Part shown: positions 1 to 8,352 of the stretch, in pieces
Position numbering within the stretch: the stretch's first letter is position 1
Layout of the letters: each line of letters opens with the position of its first letter
NCBI GenBank assembly: GCA_947488605.1
Contig: CANKZJ010000003.1
Span: forward strand, 62,001 to 126,000
Reading direction: 5' to 3'
Source: an uncultured Paracoccaceae bacterium
GTDB lineage: Bacteria; Pseudomonadota; Alphaproteobacteria; Rhodobacterales; Rhodobacteraceae
Length of the DNA stretch: 64,000 bases
Notes under the pieces: model-generated
The model's database searches: none
What the model was told of the DNA's origin: nothing
What the model saw: the letters and a program-made list of their open reading frames with translations, nothing else
Position numbers and translations under genes: made by a program

Positions 1-1002
1 CGCGCGATCGAGCTGCTTTCGCCATCATCCCGCCGCCTGCGCCCCATGGACGTGATCACCCACTTTGAAGGTGTGGTCATGGGCGAATTGGACCTGCGGC
101 TCGAAAGCTCTGCCGCCGCTGAATTTGCGGCAAACACAGAGGTGGATGTTGGTTTTCAGGTCCCAAAAATCCGGTGGCATCTATCTAGCCGCCGCGTGAT
201 GACGCTTGATTGGGCCGAAGGAACAAACATCGGCGTCAACGACGCGCTTGATGTGGCAGGACATGATCGGGCAGCACTTGCAACACGTGTGCTGCAGCTC
301 TTCCTCAACCATGCGCTGCGCGATGGCTATTTTCACGGCGACATGCACCAAGGCAATTTGAAGGTGGCCGCAAATGGGGACATCATCGCCTATGATTTTG
401 GCATCATGGGCCGGATTGATGAGTATACACGGCGTGTATACGCAGAAATTCTGTTTGGTTTCATCCGCAAGGATTATCAACGTGTCGCAGAGGTGCATTT
501 TGAGGCAGGATACGTACCTGCCAACCAAGATGTTGATGAATTCGCGCGTGCGCTACGTGCCGTGGGGGAGCCAATTTTCGGCATGGATGCCAGCCGTATT
601 TCGATGGCGCGGCTTCTGAGCTATTTGTTCGAAGTGACAGAACGCTTTGGCATGGAAACCCGCACCGAACTTATCTTGCTACAGCGCACGATGGTCGTCG
701 TTGAAGGTGTTGCACGGTCGCTGGATGCACGCATGAACATCTGGGAAGTCGCAAAACCGGTCGTCGAGGATTACATCAAAGAAAGCATTGGTCCAAAGGC
801 GCTCTTACGCGATCTGGCAAAAACGGCGCGTATCCTCGCACGGTTCGGACCGCAGTTGCCACGTATCGCAGAAGAGGCATTGATCCGTCAAAATAACCCA
901 CCGCCGCCACCAAAACCACAACGCCGCATCGCGCGTTTGTCGTGGATGGCGCTAGGCGGTGTGTTGGTTGGTGGCGCAGTCTGGATTGTGGGCTTGTTTT
1001 AG
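1..1002 (+). CDS. ubiB: UbiB/ABC1 family protein, 5' end outside window
   Basis: The frame is open from base 1, so this is the C-terminal part of a longer protein. UbiB proteins are ABC1 (atypical kinase/ATPase-like) proteins that support ubiquinone biosynthesis at the inner membrane. Visible hallmarks are the kinase-like catalytic stretch GDMHQGNLKV followed by IAYDFGIMGRID (metal-binding DFG-like). A proline-rich linker (NNPPPPPKPQ) and one C-terminal membrane helix (WMALGGVLVGGAVWIVGLF) close the protein, as is usual for UbiB. Its stop codon overlaps that of the convergent flgD by four bases. The family assignment is firm; the exact role in quinone synthesis is taken from the family. Confidence 0.9.
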   Translation, partial: RAIELLSPSSRRLRPMDVITHFEGVVMGELDLRLESSAAAEFAANTEVDVGFQVPKIRWHLSSRRVMTLDWAEGTNIGVNDALDVAGHDRAALATRVLQLFLNHALRDGYFHGDMHQGNLKVAANGDIIAYDFGIMGRIDEYTRRVYAEILFGFIRKDYQRVAEVHFEAGYVPANQDVDEFARALRAVGEPIFGMDASRISMARLLSYLFEVTERFGMETRTELILLQRTMVVVEGVARSLDARMNIWEVAKPVVEDYIKESIGPKALLRDLAKTARILARFGPQLPRIAEEALIRQNNPPPPPKPQRRIARLSWMALGGVLVGGAVWIVGLF

Positions 1003-1664
1003 GTCACGGCATCACGCAGCGCGCTCACCTCATTGCTAGGCACTGAAAAACCGCCCTCAAGCACTAGCATGGTCTGCGTGCCCTCCAAACGCACCTCAAC
1101 CACTTTGTTGTAAGTGGCAATCGGGGTTTGCGCGATCACTTCTCCATTCGATGTGCTCACCACCTCAAAGCTGTAAAGCCCACTTTCCATTGGCGTCCCG
1201 TCGGCATTTACCCCAGCCCAAACAGCAGTTTCTGCAGCGGGCGAAATCGCCATACGCTGGACTTCTTCCCCCGCTTCATTCCGAACGATGACCTCCGCTA
1301 TATCGGCGATCGAGGATGCCTGCGGCAATAACTGGATCGGCTGACCATCGAAATACGCGGGTGCCGTTGATCGTGCCTCTTTGCCAACAAGCGCTGCCAT
1401 CTCAGCAAGGCCACCAGTGCTCATCTGGGCTGTCAGCGATCTGAGTAAATCATTCGTAAGAACCGCCTGCTCAACGGATGAAAACGTCGCAAGCTGAGTG
1501 GCATAATCAGTGGAATCAACCGGATTTAGAGGATCTTGATACTTCATCTGCGCGGTGAGCATTTTCAAGAATGTCTCGTAGTCCGATGCAGTTGTTGGCG
1601 ATGCCTCTGCCGCCGGAATTTGCGTGGATGTTGGTGTCGTTTGTTGGATCGATGCAATGTCCAT
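999..1664 (-). CDS. flgD: Flagellar hook capping protein FlgD
   Basis: 221 residues. FlgD caps the growing flagellar hook and directs FlgE polymerisation outside the cell. The conserved N-terminal block LKMLTAQMKYQDPLNP, followed by STDYATQLATFSSVEQ, is diagnostic. The rest carries the FlgD Ig-like region with VWAGVNADGTPMESGLYSFEV. The gene lies 10 bases downstream of the fliK-like gene on the same strand, the usual fliK-flgD pairing. Its 3' end overlaps the ubiB stop. The hook gene it serves (flgE, below) is damaged at its end, so this FlgD may lack an intact partner unless another flgE exists. Confidence 0.95.
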   Translation of the reverse strand: MDIASIQQTTPTSTQIPAAEASPTTASDYETFLKMLTAQMKYQDPLNPVDSTDYATQLATFSSVEQAVLTNDLLRSLTAQMSTGGLAEMAALVGKEARSTAPAYFDGQPIQLLPQASSIADIAEVIVRNEAGEEVQRMAISPAAETAVWAGVNADGTPMESGLYSFEVVSTSNGEVIAQTPIATYNKVVEVRLEGTQTMLVLEGGFSVPSNEVSALRDAVT

Positions 1665-1674
1665 TTTCTCTCCT

Positions 1675-2973
1675 TTATATACGTAGATCTAAGCCGGACG
1701 AGGAATGAGGTGCCGCTGTCACTTCAACATCCGAGGCCCCCTCCACATCTGCCAAAATTGATTGGTTTTCGTCGGTTGGCATGGCGTCATCATTGTGCTC
1801 ACCCTGATCACCGAAAGAAAAATCTATCGAGGAGTAACCCAAGTCGCGGAATTCCTGCGCTAACACATCAATATGTCGACGCAGCAAGTCCTGCGTTTCG
1901 GGCCGTTCCGCTGAAACATGAAGGGTAACTGATCCTTCTGTTACTGACATCGTCATGCGCACCCGACCCAACTCTTCGGGGTTAAGTGCAATTTCAGTGG
2001 TGCGGCCACCTGCATTTGTAACCGATACAGCGATTTGCTGCGCGACCTGACGCGCCATTTCTGGCGTTGCAGTCAGCGTCGCAGCAGTTGACGATTGCAC
2101 CGGCGCCCCGACACGATCAAAACTGGATGCCGCCAGTAAGCCATCAACCTCAAGTCCAAATTTTGCAGGATCCAATTGCTGCAAACCAACTTGCGGTATC
2201 GCCGGAACCATTGCGACAGCCGGCGGTTGCGCGCCGGTTACCAAAGTTGTCGCCGAACGCATGTCGTACTCCGTGTGAGCAGGCGCTGCTTTACGTTCCA
2301 CTTCGGGGGTCGGGGCCGGTTTGCCGGGCGCCTTTTGGGGTATTGGCAATGCCTGTAATGCAGCTTTCGGGGTATCGCCAGGTAATGATGAAGGCGTCAA
2401 CTTGCCTTCATTCGTAGCAACGACTTTCACCTGATCTTGTGGTTCATCGAGTACGGTTCTTGCGGGCGGCGTTATTTGTCCCTTTCCGTCGGGTAAAACT
2501 GGCAGACGTCCTTCTAACACAGATTGCGCCACGCTTGTCCGTGGCAAAGTCAGAATTGGATCAAGAGCAGCGTCTTTTTGAGCCAAGGTTTTTGACTGAG
2601 GCTCTTCTGCTTTTTTGGACGTTGCCTTTTCTTGTGCTTCGTTTGGCGAGACTTGCGGACGCTTCACCGCATCATCTAGACCCGAAAGGGCGTTTGCGAC
2701 ATCCAGTTTCGCAGACTTTTCAGCGTCGGCATCCGCCACTACCGCATCAGTTTCGCCAGAAGACATGGCCTGTTTTTCCTTCGTCAGCAGTTGCGCCGCA
2801 TCGATAGATAAATCTGTGTGCGAGGCTCGCTTTTCCGGCTGCGGAACATCTTTCTCCACAGCGTCCATAATCGCCGCAAACTGCAGCGTGATCTCCTCCT
2901 CTGCGTCCTCGCTTAGGATTGCTTGGCCTTTTGCGGCAGGTGGCGTGATGTCATTTAGAATCGTGGGAAGCAT
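1675..2973 (-). CDS. fliK: FliK-like flagellar hook-length control protein
   Basis: 432 residues from ATG at 2973, preceded by a GGAGA ribosome binding site. FliK is a secreted ruler that sets hook length and switches export specificity. The long middle part is low in complexity and rich in Lys, Pro, Ala and Gln, typical of the ruler segment. The C-terminal domain has the conserved core EIALNPEELGRVRMTMSV followed by VSAERPETQDLLRRHIDVLAQ, which matches the Flg_hook (FliK C-terminal) family. The reading frame extends upstream to 3081 without a stop, but that extension overlaps the divergent flgJ-like gene and lacks a convincing ribosome binding site. It forms a two-gene unit with flgD. Confidence 0.88.
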   Translation of the reverse strand: MLPTILNDITPPAAKGQAILSEDAEEEITLQFAAIMDAVEKDVPQPEKRASHTDLSIDAAQLLTKEKQAMSSGETDAVVADADAEKSAKLDVANALSGLDDAVKRPQVSPNEAQEKATSKKAEEPQSKTLAQKDAALDPILTLPRTSVAQSVLEGRLPVLPDGKGQITPPARTVLDEPQDQVKVVATNEGKLTPSSLPGDTPKAALQALPIPQKAPGKPAPTPEVERKAAPAHTEYDMRSATTLVTGAQPPAVAMVPAIPQVGLQQLDPAKFGLEVDGLLAASSFDRVGAPVQSSTAATLTATPEMARQVAQQIAVSVTNAGGRTTEIALNPEELGRVRMTMSVTEGSVTLHVSAERPETQDLLRRHIDVLAQEFRDLGYSSIDFSFGDQGEHNDDAMPTDENQSILADVEGASDVEVTAAPHSSSGLDLRI

Positions 2974-3074
2974 CGGTTCTCCGATCAAAACTGTTCGCCT
3001 GAGTGTTTGGCGCAAAAAACTTACTGAATGTTTAGGAGTGTCGGTCAAATTGCAAAAAACCCACGGAGAACCCG

Positions 3075-3368
3075 ATGACAACTATTCCAGTATTGCCTCC
3101 CCCCCGGGCAGAGGCGCGCATACCTGACTATATACAGGCCGACACCAAACTACGGGACGCCGCACAAAAACTTGAGGCAACTTTTCTGGCAGAAATGCTG
3201 AAATCAGCCGGTCTTGGCACACCCCGCGATGCCTTTGGCGGTGGACACGGCGAAGATCAATTCGCTTCTTTCCTGCGCGAAGCTCAAGCCGAAGAGATGG
3301 CTAAGGCGGGAGGTATCGGGCTTGCAGAAGCTCTGTTCGAAGCCATGAAAGTCCGGATCAATGCATAA
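3075..3368 (+). CDS. Rod-binding protein (FlgJ N-terminal domain / CheL-like)
   Basis: 97 residues. It contains only the rod-binding domain of FlgJ (LEATFLAEMLKSAGLG, then FASFLREAQAEEMAKAGGIGLAEALFEAM) and lacks the muramidase domain of enterobacterial FlgJ. Short forms of this kind are known in alphaproteobacteria as CheL or rod-binding protein and act in rod assembly in the periplasm. It is divergent from the fliK-like gene with about 100 bases between starts. Its stop codon overlaps the start of the next gene by eight bases, so the two are probably co-translated. Confidence 0.88.
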   Translation: MTTIPVLPPPRAEARIPDYIQADTKLRDAAQKLEATFLAEMLKSAGLGTPRDAFGGGHGEDQFASFLREAQAEEMAKAGGIGLAEALFEAMKVRINA

Positions 3369-3702
3369 TAAATTGACAACTGCGCTGCACATCCTGTTGG
3401 ACAAAGAACAGTCTGCCTTGCTCAGTGCGGATTATGAGACGCTTCCAATCCTTCAGGGCGATAAGGAGCGGCTGATTGCCATGCTGTCTTCGATACCACA
3501 AGAGCATCAGACTCTCCTGGCGATTAAGTCAAAAATTGAACGAAATCAGGCTCTGTTGCGCGGCGCAATTGACGGCATCGCTGCGGCCCAATTGCGGATC
3601 AGCGAGCTTGAAAAAGTCCAGCAGAACCTGAGCGTTTATGATCCTTCAGGCAAAATCGAAATAGCGCAGTACCGTGTAGGTATCATCGAAAAGAAGGCAT
3701 GA
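3361..3702 (+). CDS. FlgN-like flagellar export chaperone
   Basis: 113 residues, mostly helical, with a pattern of hydrophobic and charged residues (LHILLDKEQSALLSADYETL, then LERNQALLRGAIDGIAAAQ-type heptads). Size, helical content and position directly behind the rod-binding protein fit FlgN, the chaperone for the hook-filament junction proteins FlgK and FlgL. The ATG lies inside the end of the preceding gene (shared ATGCATAA). FlgN sequences are weakly conserved, so this call rests on context as much as on sequence. No flgK or flgL is present in the window. Confidence 0.65.
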   Translation: MHNKLTTALHILLDKEQSALLSADYETLPILQGDKERLIAMLSSIPQEHQTLLAIKSKIERNQALLRGAIDGIAAAQLRISELEKVQQNLSVYDPSGKIEIAQYRVGIIEKKA

Positions 3703-3907
3703 TTTCACTCAAATTCGAGGCATTTCAAGCATGAGAGTTAAGGAGTTATTCAGCCTCAAATGGTTTGAATAGCGATGTTGCCATAAAGGCTATTCGTCCC
3801 GCATTGCGGTCGGAGACTTCCGTCAGAATGACGTTTCATCTCGCAGCATATCTGCGGATCCCTGAATCAAACTGGTGCAAAGCACCATATCAAAAGGACC
3901 AAAAGTC
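3703..3907 (+). promoter_or_regulatory. Leader region of the flagellin fragment
   Basis: This gene-free stretch precedes the flagellin start codon. It ends in AAAAGGACC about seven bases before the ATG, a good ribosome binding site. A small hairpin (TGGTGC-aaa-GCACCA) lies near 3870-3885. The region looks like an intact flagellin leader. Its left neighbour is flgN-like, so the promoter side of fliC was not lost in the rearrangement. The aberrant tail of the truncated flgE reads through this leader on the other strand to a stop at 3823. I could not identify the sigma-factor class of the promoter. Confidence 0.5.
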
Positions 3908-5334
3908 ATGTCCAGTATTCTGACGAACAATAGTGCAATGGTTGCACTGCAAACTCTCAAATCCATTAACAATGACCTATCAAAGACACAGGCGATGATC
4001 TCGACTGGTAAAGAAGTTGGATCAGCCAAAGACAATTCAACGGTCTGAATAACCTTTGCATTCGATGAATAGGCACGTTGTGTCTGGATCAATTCCGTTA
4101 ATTCACCGGCGACATCAGTTGCGGACTCTTCCCGCGCAAACCCAACAATATCACCGGTGGGGCCATCACCAGCGTCCCACAAGAAAAATGATCCGCTGTC
4201 TGGCGTCACGCGATAGCTTTGCTGATCAAGCGTTTCCATGCCGTTCACATTGGGCACGTCAACTAATGGGATTTGATACAAAATCCTATTGATGCCGATA
4301 TCGAATGACGCGCGCACAAATCCATTTTGGTCAACTTCGATCGACGTCAAACTGCCGACTGGTGTCCCGTTCTTGGAAATTGAGACTGGTGCAAACGCAT
4401 CAGAAAGTTGGGTCAAACCAATCGAACTCCCTAACTCGCCAACGTTAATTTCCATTGGGCCACCGTCAACATTGATCGTTAGACCACCAGTTATCGGATC
4501 ATATGCCCCGCCAATCGGTGCCCCGGGATTTGCGAAATCAACGTTTGCCAAAGTACCACCGCCACCGCGTGTCGCATCAAAGGTCAAGGTGTATTCACCA
4601 ACAATGTCAGGGATGCCATTCGCATCAACATCACTTTCACTATCTCTGATTTGCACGGTCCACTCATTGGATGCGCCATTCGCGGGGACCGTCGGGGTAA
4701 ACGTAAAATTAAGGTTTGAAGACGCCCCAAGATTGTCAAAGTATTCCACCGACAAGGTTTCAACATCACCCGGGGATCCTTCGCGCGTTGATGTCGCTGG
4801 CAAATTCACCGACAAATCGACCCTTGTCGTGGCCTCTCCTGCAAATTGGTTGGCGTTGATTTGCACAGGCACAAGGCCATCAATCGAATCCCGTGGATAG
4901 TTAGGTATCGTCCCATCAGGCGAGGCAGGTACGCCCAAAAGGACAAGCCCACCTGGCGTCTTCAAGAACCCTTGTGCATCAGGACGAAACGAACCTGTCG
5001 TTGTTAAGAAAAGCGGATTTTCACCGTTTCCAATTGCAACAGACGCCTCAGAAGTCACTGGCAACATCCCACGCCCCCGTACGGCCAAATCCGTAGCGTT
5101 TGAGGTCGAGACAAGTGCGCCGCGTTCATCGATTAGGCGAGATGTCGTCGTGCGAACACCACCCGCAGAATAAGTGCCCTGACCGCTTTCAATGACCATC
5201 GATTCAAAATCAGTGATGGCCCGTTTGTAACCATATGTCGACGAGTTCGAGATGTTGTCAGAGATTGTTGCGAGGCGGGACGCATTCGCGGCGAGCCCCG
5301 CCACACTTGCGTTCAAGGAAGAGGAAATCGTCAT
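3823..5334 (-). CDS. flgE: Flagellar hook protein FlgE with C-terminus replaced at a breakpoint
   Basis: Residues 1-432 are a normal hook protein: N-terminal rod-like motif (TISSSLNASVAGLAANASRL, DNISNSSTYGYKRA), the FlgE hook domain, and the C-terminal motif LIQTQRAYSSNAKVIQTV. Hook proteins normally end about 15-20 residues later. Here the frame instead runs for 71 residues through the antisense of the flagellin fragment and leader (beginning ELSLADP) to a stop at 3823. The last helix of the Flg_bbr_C domain, needed for packing of the hook's inner tube, is therefore replaced. The gene sits 101 bases downstream of motB, as is usual, but the expected downstream flgK-flgL-flgI genes are absent. 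It is probably non-functional. Confidence 0.9.
   Translation of the reverse strand: MTISSSLNASVAGLAANASRLATISDNISNSSTYGYKRAITDFESMVIESGQGTYSAGGVRTTTSRLIDERGALVSTSNATDLAVRGRGMLPVTSEASVAIGNGENPLFLTTTGSFRPDAQGFLKTPGGLVLLGVPASPDGTIPNYPRDSIDGLVPVQINANQFAGEATTRVDLSVNLPATSTREGSPGDVETLSVEYFDNLGASSNLNFTFTPTVPANGASNEWTVQIRDSESDVDANGIPDIVGEYTLTFDATRGGGGTLANVDFANPGAPIGGAYDPITGGLTINVDGGPMEINVGELGSSIGLTQLSDAFAPVSISKNGTPVGSLTSIEVDQNGFVRASFDIGINRILYQIPLVDVPNVNGMETLDQQSYRVTPDSGSFFLWDAGDGPTGDIVGFAREESATDVAGELTELIQTQRAYSSNAKVIQTVELSLADPTSLPVEIIACVFDRSLLMDLRVCSATIALLFVRILDMTFGPFDMVLCTSLIQGSADMLRDETSF
3908..4048 (+). pseudogene. fliC: Flagellin (fliC) 5' fragment, cut after about 43 codons
   Basis: The translation begins MSSILTNNSAMVALQTLK and continues through a TGKEVGSAKDNS block, the standard N-terminus of Rhodobacterales flagellins. 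In that family the next residues are normally AVWAIS. Here the frame reads T-V-stop because the DNA switches at about 4039-4047 to the antisense of flgE. Only 46 codons remain, without most of the D0 helix, the D1 domain and the C-terminal helix, so no filament subunit can be made. The start codon and ribosome binding site are intact. Reading frame and junction are seen directly; the missing residues are inferred from the family. Confidence 0.9.
4037..4048. other. fliC/flgE recombination junction
   Basis: On the + strand the sequence is flagellin up to TCA at 4037-4039 and hook gene (antisense) from about 4039 onward. The bases CGGTCTG at 4041-4047 fit both genes: flagellins usually read GCGGTCTGG (Ala-Val-Trp) here, and flgE reads CAGACCG (Gln-Thr-Val) on the other strand. 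This suggests joining at a microhomology of about seven bases between inversely oriented genes. The junction itself is seen; the mechanism is inferred. Confidence 0.8.
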
Positions 5335-5435
5335 TAAATGAGCCTTTCTGCTGCAGGGATGACACCAAGTTCGCCTTCCTCACTATCCAGACTCAATTAA
5401 CGTCCGCCTAATAGCTAAAATGCGATCAAATGATT

Positions 5436-6272
5436 TTACAGATCAGACCGAAGAAGGATCACCTCAATCCGGTTGTTACGTGGTGCGGTCGCATCCCGGG
5501 TCGCAGGTTCGCGATCGCCTGCACCGGTCAAACGTGTAATCCGCCGGGGGTTCAACCCACTACTTTCAAGCATAAGACGCATCTGCATGGCACGGTCACT
5601 TGAAATCTCCCAAACAGGATTGTCGACTTTAAGAACCGTCTCCGCCCTGAGGTGCGCTTCGATTGCGACAGGGTTACTAACACTCTGGAAAAGGCGGGCC
5701 ATGATCCGCGCAATCTCGGCAGCGACCGGGTTCGGCAAAGCGGTATCTGCCACAAATAATGCGACGTCGGGTCGGTCATATATTTCGATCACAAGGCCTT
5801 CGTCGGTCAACCGTGTTATGATGTGACGCAGCGCTTGATCGGACAGCATGCTTTCGCCGCCTTGGCCTATTAAGACGGCCTCAATATCGCGCAGCGCTGC
5901 AACTTGCGCCGCCTCTGCCGACGCTGCTTCTGCTTCAGCCTCGGACATGACGGGGTTCATGCCAATTGTCGGTTGGCTGATGCCAGTACCACTTTGCGCG
6001 AGGGTTTCTTCGGTAAAAATGTTATCGCCACCAAAAGCACCAGAGCCGCCCCCGGAAACCCTGTTAATCGGAATGGTCGGTGAAAAATAATCTGCAATAC
6101 CTTTGCGCTGCTGCTCTGTCGTGGCGTTCAAAAGCCACATCAGCATGAAGAACGCCATCATTGCGGTTACAAAGTCCGCGTAGGCAACCTTCCAAGCACC
6201 ACCATGATGACCACCGCCTGCGATGATCTTTTTGCGTTTGATAATCGTTGGTGCATTTGTTGCCGCACTCAT
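5436..6272 (-). CDS. motB: Flagellar motor stator protein MotB
   Basis: 278 residues. MotB anchors the proton-driven stator to peptidoglycan. A basic cytoplasmic start (TIIKRKKIIAGGGHHGGAWK) leads into the single membrane helix with the proton-binding aspartate (YADFVTAMMAFFMLMWLLNA). The C-terminal OmpA-like domain ends RNNRIEVILLRSDL. The middle is Ala/Glu-rich. motA is not adjacent. It precedes flgE on the same strand, a common Roseobacter order. This gene looks intact, so the damage to the flagellar set is local to flgE and fliC. Confidence 0.95.
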   Translation of the reverse strand: MSAATNAPTIIKRKKIIAGGGHHGGAWKVAYADFVTAMMAFFMLMWLLNATTEQQRKGIADYFSPTIPINRVSGGGSGAFGGDNIFTEETLAQSGTGISQPTIGMNPVMSEAEAEAASAEAAQVAALRDIEAVLIGQGGESMLSDQALRHIITRLTDEGLVIEIYDRPDVALFVADTALPNPVAAEIARIMARLFQSVSNPVAIEAHLRAETVLKVDNPVWEISSDRAMQMRLMLESSGLNPRRITRLTGAGDREPATRDATAPRNNRIEVILLRSDL

Positions 6273-6363
6273 CCTACAACCTCGCCTTCTTACCCAAGAC
6301 GAGGATTAGAACACAGGTTGTAAAAGCCACCTTAAAGGTAGAATTCTACTAAAATGGCAGATG

Positions 6364-7413
6364 CTATATGACCTGATCACAAGCGCCTGCAGCATCGGAC
6401 GCCACGGCCAGATCAAGCACCCGTTGCAAAGCAGCGCCGCGGGCAAAGTCAGGAGCAACCGGCGTGCCAGCCTGGATGGCTTCAATGAAACGACGGAAAT
6501 TCGGGATCACTGGGGCAGGTGCGATATCAACCCACCTGCCTTTCCGCAAATCTTCCCCACGACTGACGGACAGGTTGCTTTTCCAGTCCTCAAATCGAAC
6601 GTCCAAACCTCCTTCGGTCCCATACAAACGCAACCGCAGATCGTTGATATGGCCGCTCGCAAATCTGCTTGCGTGGATGACCCCAATCGCACCGTTAGTC
6701 AGTGACAGGTGCATCGCCATGCTGTCGTTCGCATCAAGGGTATACTGCCCGATTTGCCCATCTTCGGCCTTATCGAACGTCTTAAGCCGACATGAGACAC
6801 GATCAGGTTCGGCCCCCGCAGCGAAGCTGGCAAAATCCACGATATGTACACCAACATCGCCCAGCACACCCATTGATCCGTGCGCCGATGACAAGCGCCA
6901 TAACCATGCATCATCGGTACGCCAATCGCCCCATTCCGCTTGGGTCAACCAGCTTTGCAGATACGAGGCTTCAAAATGGCGAACCTCACCAATCAGGCCG
7001 TCTTGCACCATCTGGGCTGCCTGCACCAGCGCAGGCACGTTGCGGTACGTTAGGTTGATCATGTTAATCACGCCGGCGTCTGCCGCTGCCTGCGCCATCT
7101 CGGCAGCCTGCAACTGGTTTGTTGCAAGGGGCTTTTCACACAAGACGTGTTTACCAGCGGCCAAAAGCGGCATGGTCGTACGGTGGTGAACAGCATCGGG
7201 CGTCACGTTAGAAGCTGCATCAAACCCGCCCCAAACGATGGCTTCCTCGACCGATGAAAACCCGTTCGGAATGCCGTATTCTGCATTAAACACCCGAAGC
7301 CCATCAGCGTTTGGATCGGCGCCCGCGACGATTTCCACATCACCCATTGCGGCAAAGGCTTTCGCGTGATCATGCGCCATTGTGCCTGTGCCGACGATCA
7401 GAACACGGATCAA
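6364..7413 (-). CDS. Gfo/Idh/MocA family oxidoreductase
   Basis: 349 residues. An N-terminal Rossmann fold ([17 protein letters not shown]) binds NAD(P), and the family signature [13 protein letters not shown] follows near residue 90. The C-terminal alpha/beta domain contains [11 protein letters not shown], with the catalytic-type histidine. Members oxidise or reduce sugars, inositols and related polyols; the substrate cannot be read from sequence. The start overlaps the stop of the upstream ThuA gene (ATGA), so the two are a translational pair. ThuA plus Gfo/Idh/MocA pairs are typical of disaccharide or polyol catabolic loci. Confidence 0.9.
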   Translation of the reverse strand: MIRVLIVGTGTMAHDHAKAFAAMGDVEIVAGADPNADGLRVFNAEYGIPNGFSSVEEAIVWGGFDAASNVTPDAVHHRTTMPLLAAGKHVLCEKPLATNQLQAAEMAQAAADAGVINMINLTYRNVPALVQAAQMVQDGLIGEVRHFEASYLQSWLTQAEWGDWRTDDAWLWRLSSAHGSMGVLGDVGVHIVDFASFAAGAEPDRVSCRLKTFDKAEDGQIGQYTLDANDSMAMHLSLTNGAIGVIHASRFASGHINDLRLRLYGTEGGLDVRFEDWKSNLSVSRGEDLRKGRWVDIAPAPVIPNFRRFIEAIQAGTPVAPDFARGAALQRVLDLAVASDAAGACDQVI

Positions 7414-8192
7414 CGGAAACCTTCCTCTCCATCGGTATGCAGACGCGGTCCGCGTTCCTCAAATGGCTCCAAAGCCTGTTCAACGGGAACATTTGGTGCA
7501 TCATTCACACCGACAACGCGCGGTGCAGGGTTATAGGCCCAGCGCACCGCGTTGCGTAGCACAGTGTGCACATTTGCATCGTGATAGGTCGGATAGGTCT
7601 CGTGGCCCGGACGGAAATAGAACACGTTGCCAGCGCCGCGTTTATAGGTCAGGCCCGAACGGAAAACCTCACCGCCCTGAAACCAGCTAATGAAAACCGT
7701 CTCTAACGGCTCAGGCACACCAAAGGGTTCACCATACATTTCTTCATTCTCAAGCTCGAAATGGTCAGGCAATCCCGCAGCAATCGGATGATTGCGCGAT
7801 GTCACCCAAAGCCGCTCACGCTCGCCTGCTTCGCGCCAGGTCAGGTTGCATGGGGTTCCCATCAACCGTTTAAATATCTTCGCAAAATGCGCCGAATGCA
7901 GCAGGATCAACCCCATCCCGGCATTCACATGATCTGCAACACGCTCGACGACCTCATCGGACACATCGCCATGGGCGGCATGGCCCCACCAAAGCAAAAC
8001 GTCCGTGTCGGCAAGGCGGGCCTCTGGCAGACCATGTTCAGGGTCTTGCAATGTGGCAGTGGTCGCATCAATGCCGTCTGCACAAAGCGTATCAGCAATC
8101 GTGGCATGCATGCCTTGAGGGTAGAGATCAGACACTACCTTATTGGTTTTCTCATGGACGTTCTCGCCCCAGACGACGGCTCGGATAGTCAT
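7410..8192 (-). CDS. ThuA-domain protein
   Basis: 260 residues from ATG at 8192 ([15 protein letters not shown]). The sequence matches the ThuA (trehalose utilisation) family, a glutamine-amidotransferase-like fold: [45 protein letters not shown]. In rhizobia ThuA acts with ThuB, a Gfo/Idh/MocA dehydrogenase, in trehalose/3-keto-sugar metabolism, and the same partner type lies directly downstream here. A longer frame to 8303 would run into the bchG operator region, so the shorter start is preferred. No sugar transporter lies nearby, so the substrate is open. Confidence 0.85.
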   Translation of the reverse strand: MTIRAVVWGENVHEKTNKVVSDLYPQGMHATIADTLCADGIDATTATLQDPEHGLPEARLADTDVLLWWGHAAHGDVSDEVVERVADHVNAGMGLILLHSAHFAKIFKRLMGTPCNLTWREAGERERLWVTSRNHPIAAGLPDHFELENEEMYGEPFGVPEPLETVFISWFQGGEVFRSGLTYKRGAGNVFYFRPGHETYPTYHDANVHTVLRNAVRWAYNPAPRVVGVNDAPNVPVEQALEPFEERGPRLHTDGEEGFR

Positions 8193-8297
8193 GCGATTTA
8201 CCTTTTCAAAGCGCTTTGGAGAAACGTTGCGCCAGCTTTTCATGAAACGCAAGCGCCGTTGTGACCCGTCAAGAAACGGGGTGACGCAATAGCGCAG

Positions 8298-8315
8298 TGT
8301 CAACGCACCTTTACA
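8298..8315 (+). promoter_or_regulatory. PpsR/CrtJ operator 1 upstream of bchG
   Basis: The sequence TGTCAACGCACCTTTACA is an exact TGT-N12-ACA site, the consensus of the redox/light repressor PpsR (CrtJ). It is the distal member of a tandem pair before bchG, which is the arrangement needed for cooperative binding in Rhodobacter. Confidence 0.8.
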
Positions 8316-8332
8316 CTTGCCCTAAGCGCATG

Positions 8333-8350
8333 TGTCACTTTAAACTGACA
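8333..8350 (+). promoter_or_regulatory. PpsR/CrtJ operator 2 covering the bchG -10 region
   Basis: TGTCACTTTAAACTGACA is a second exact TGT-N12-ACA site with symmetric TGTCA/TGACA ends. It contains TTTAAA at 8339-8344, a possible -10 element with TTGCCC at 8317-8322 (16-base spacer) as -35. The bchG ATG starts only two bases after the site, so there is no room for a ribosome binding site between them. Confidence 0.8.
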
Positions 8351-8352
8351 GT

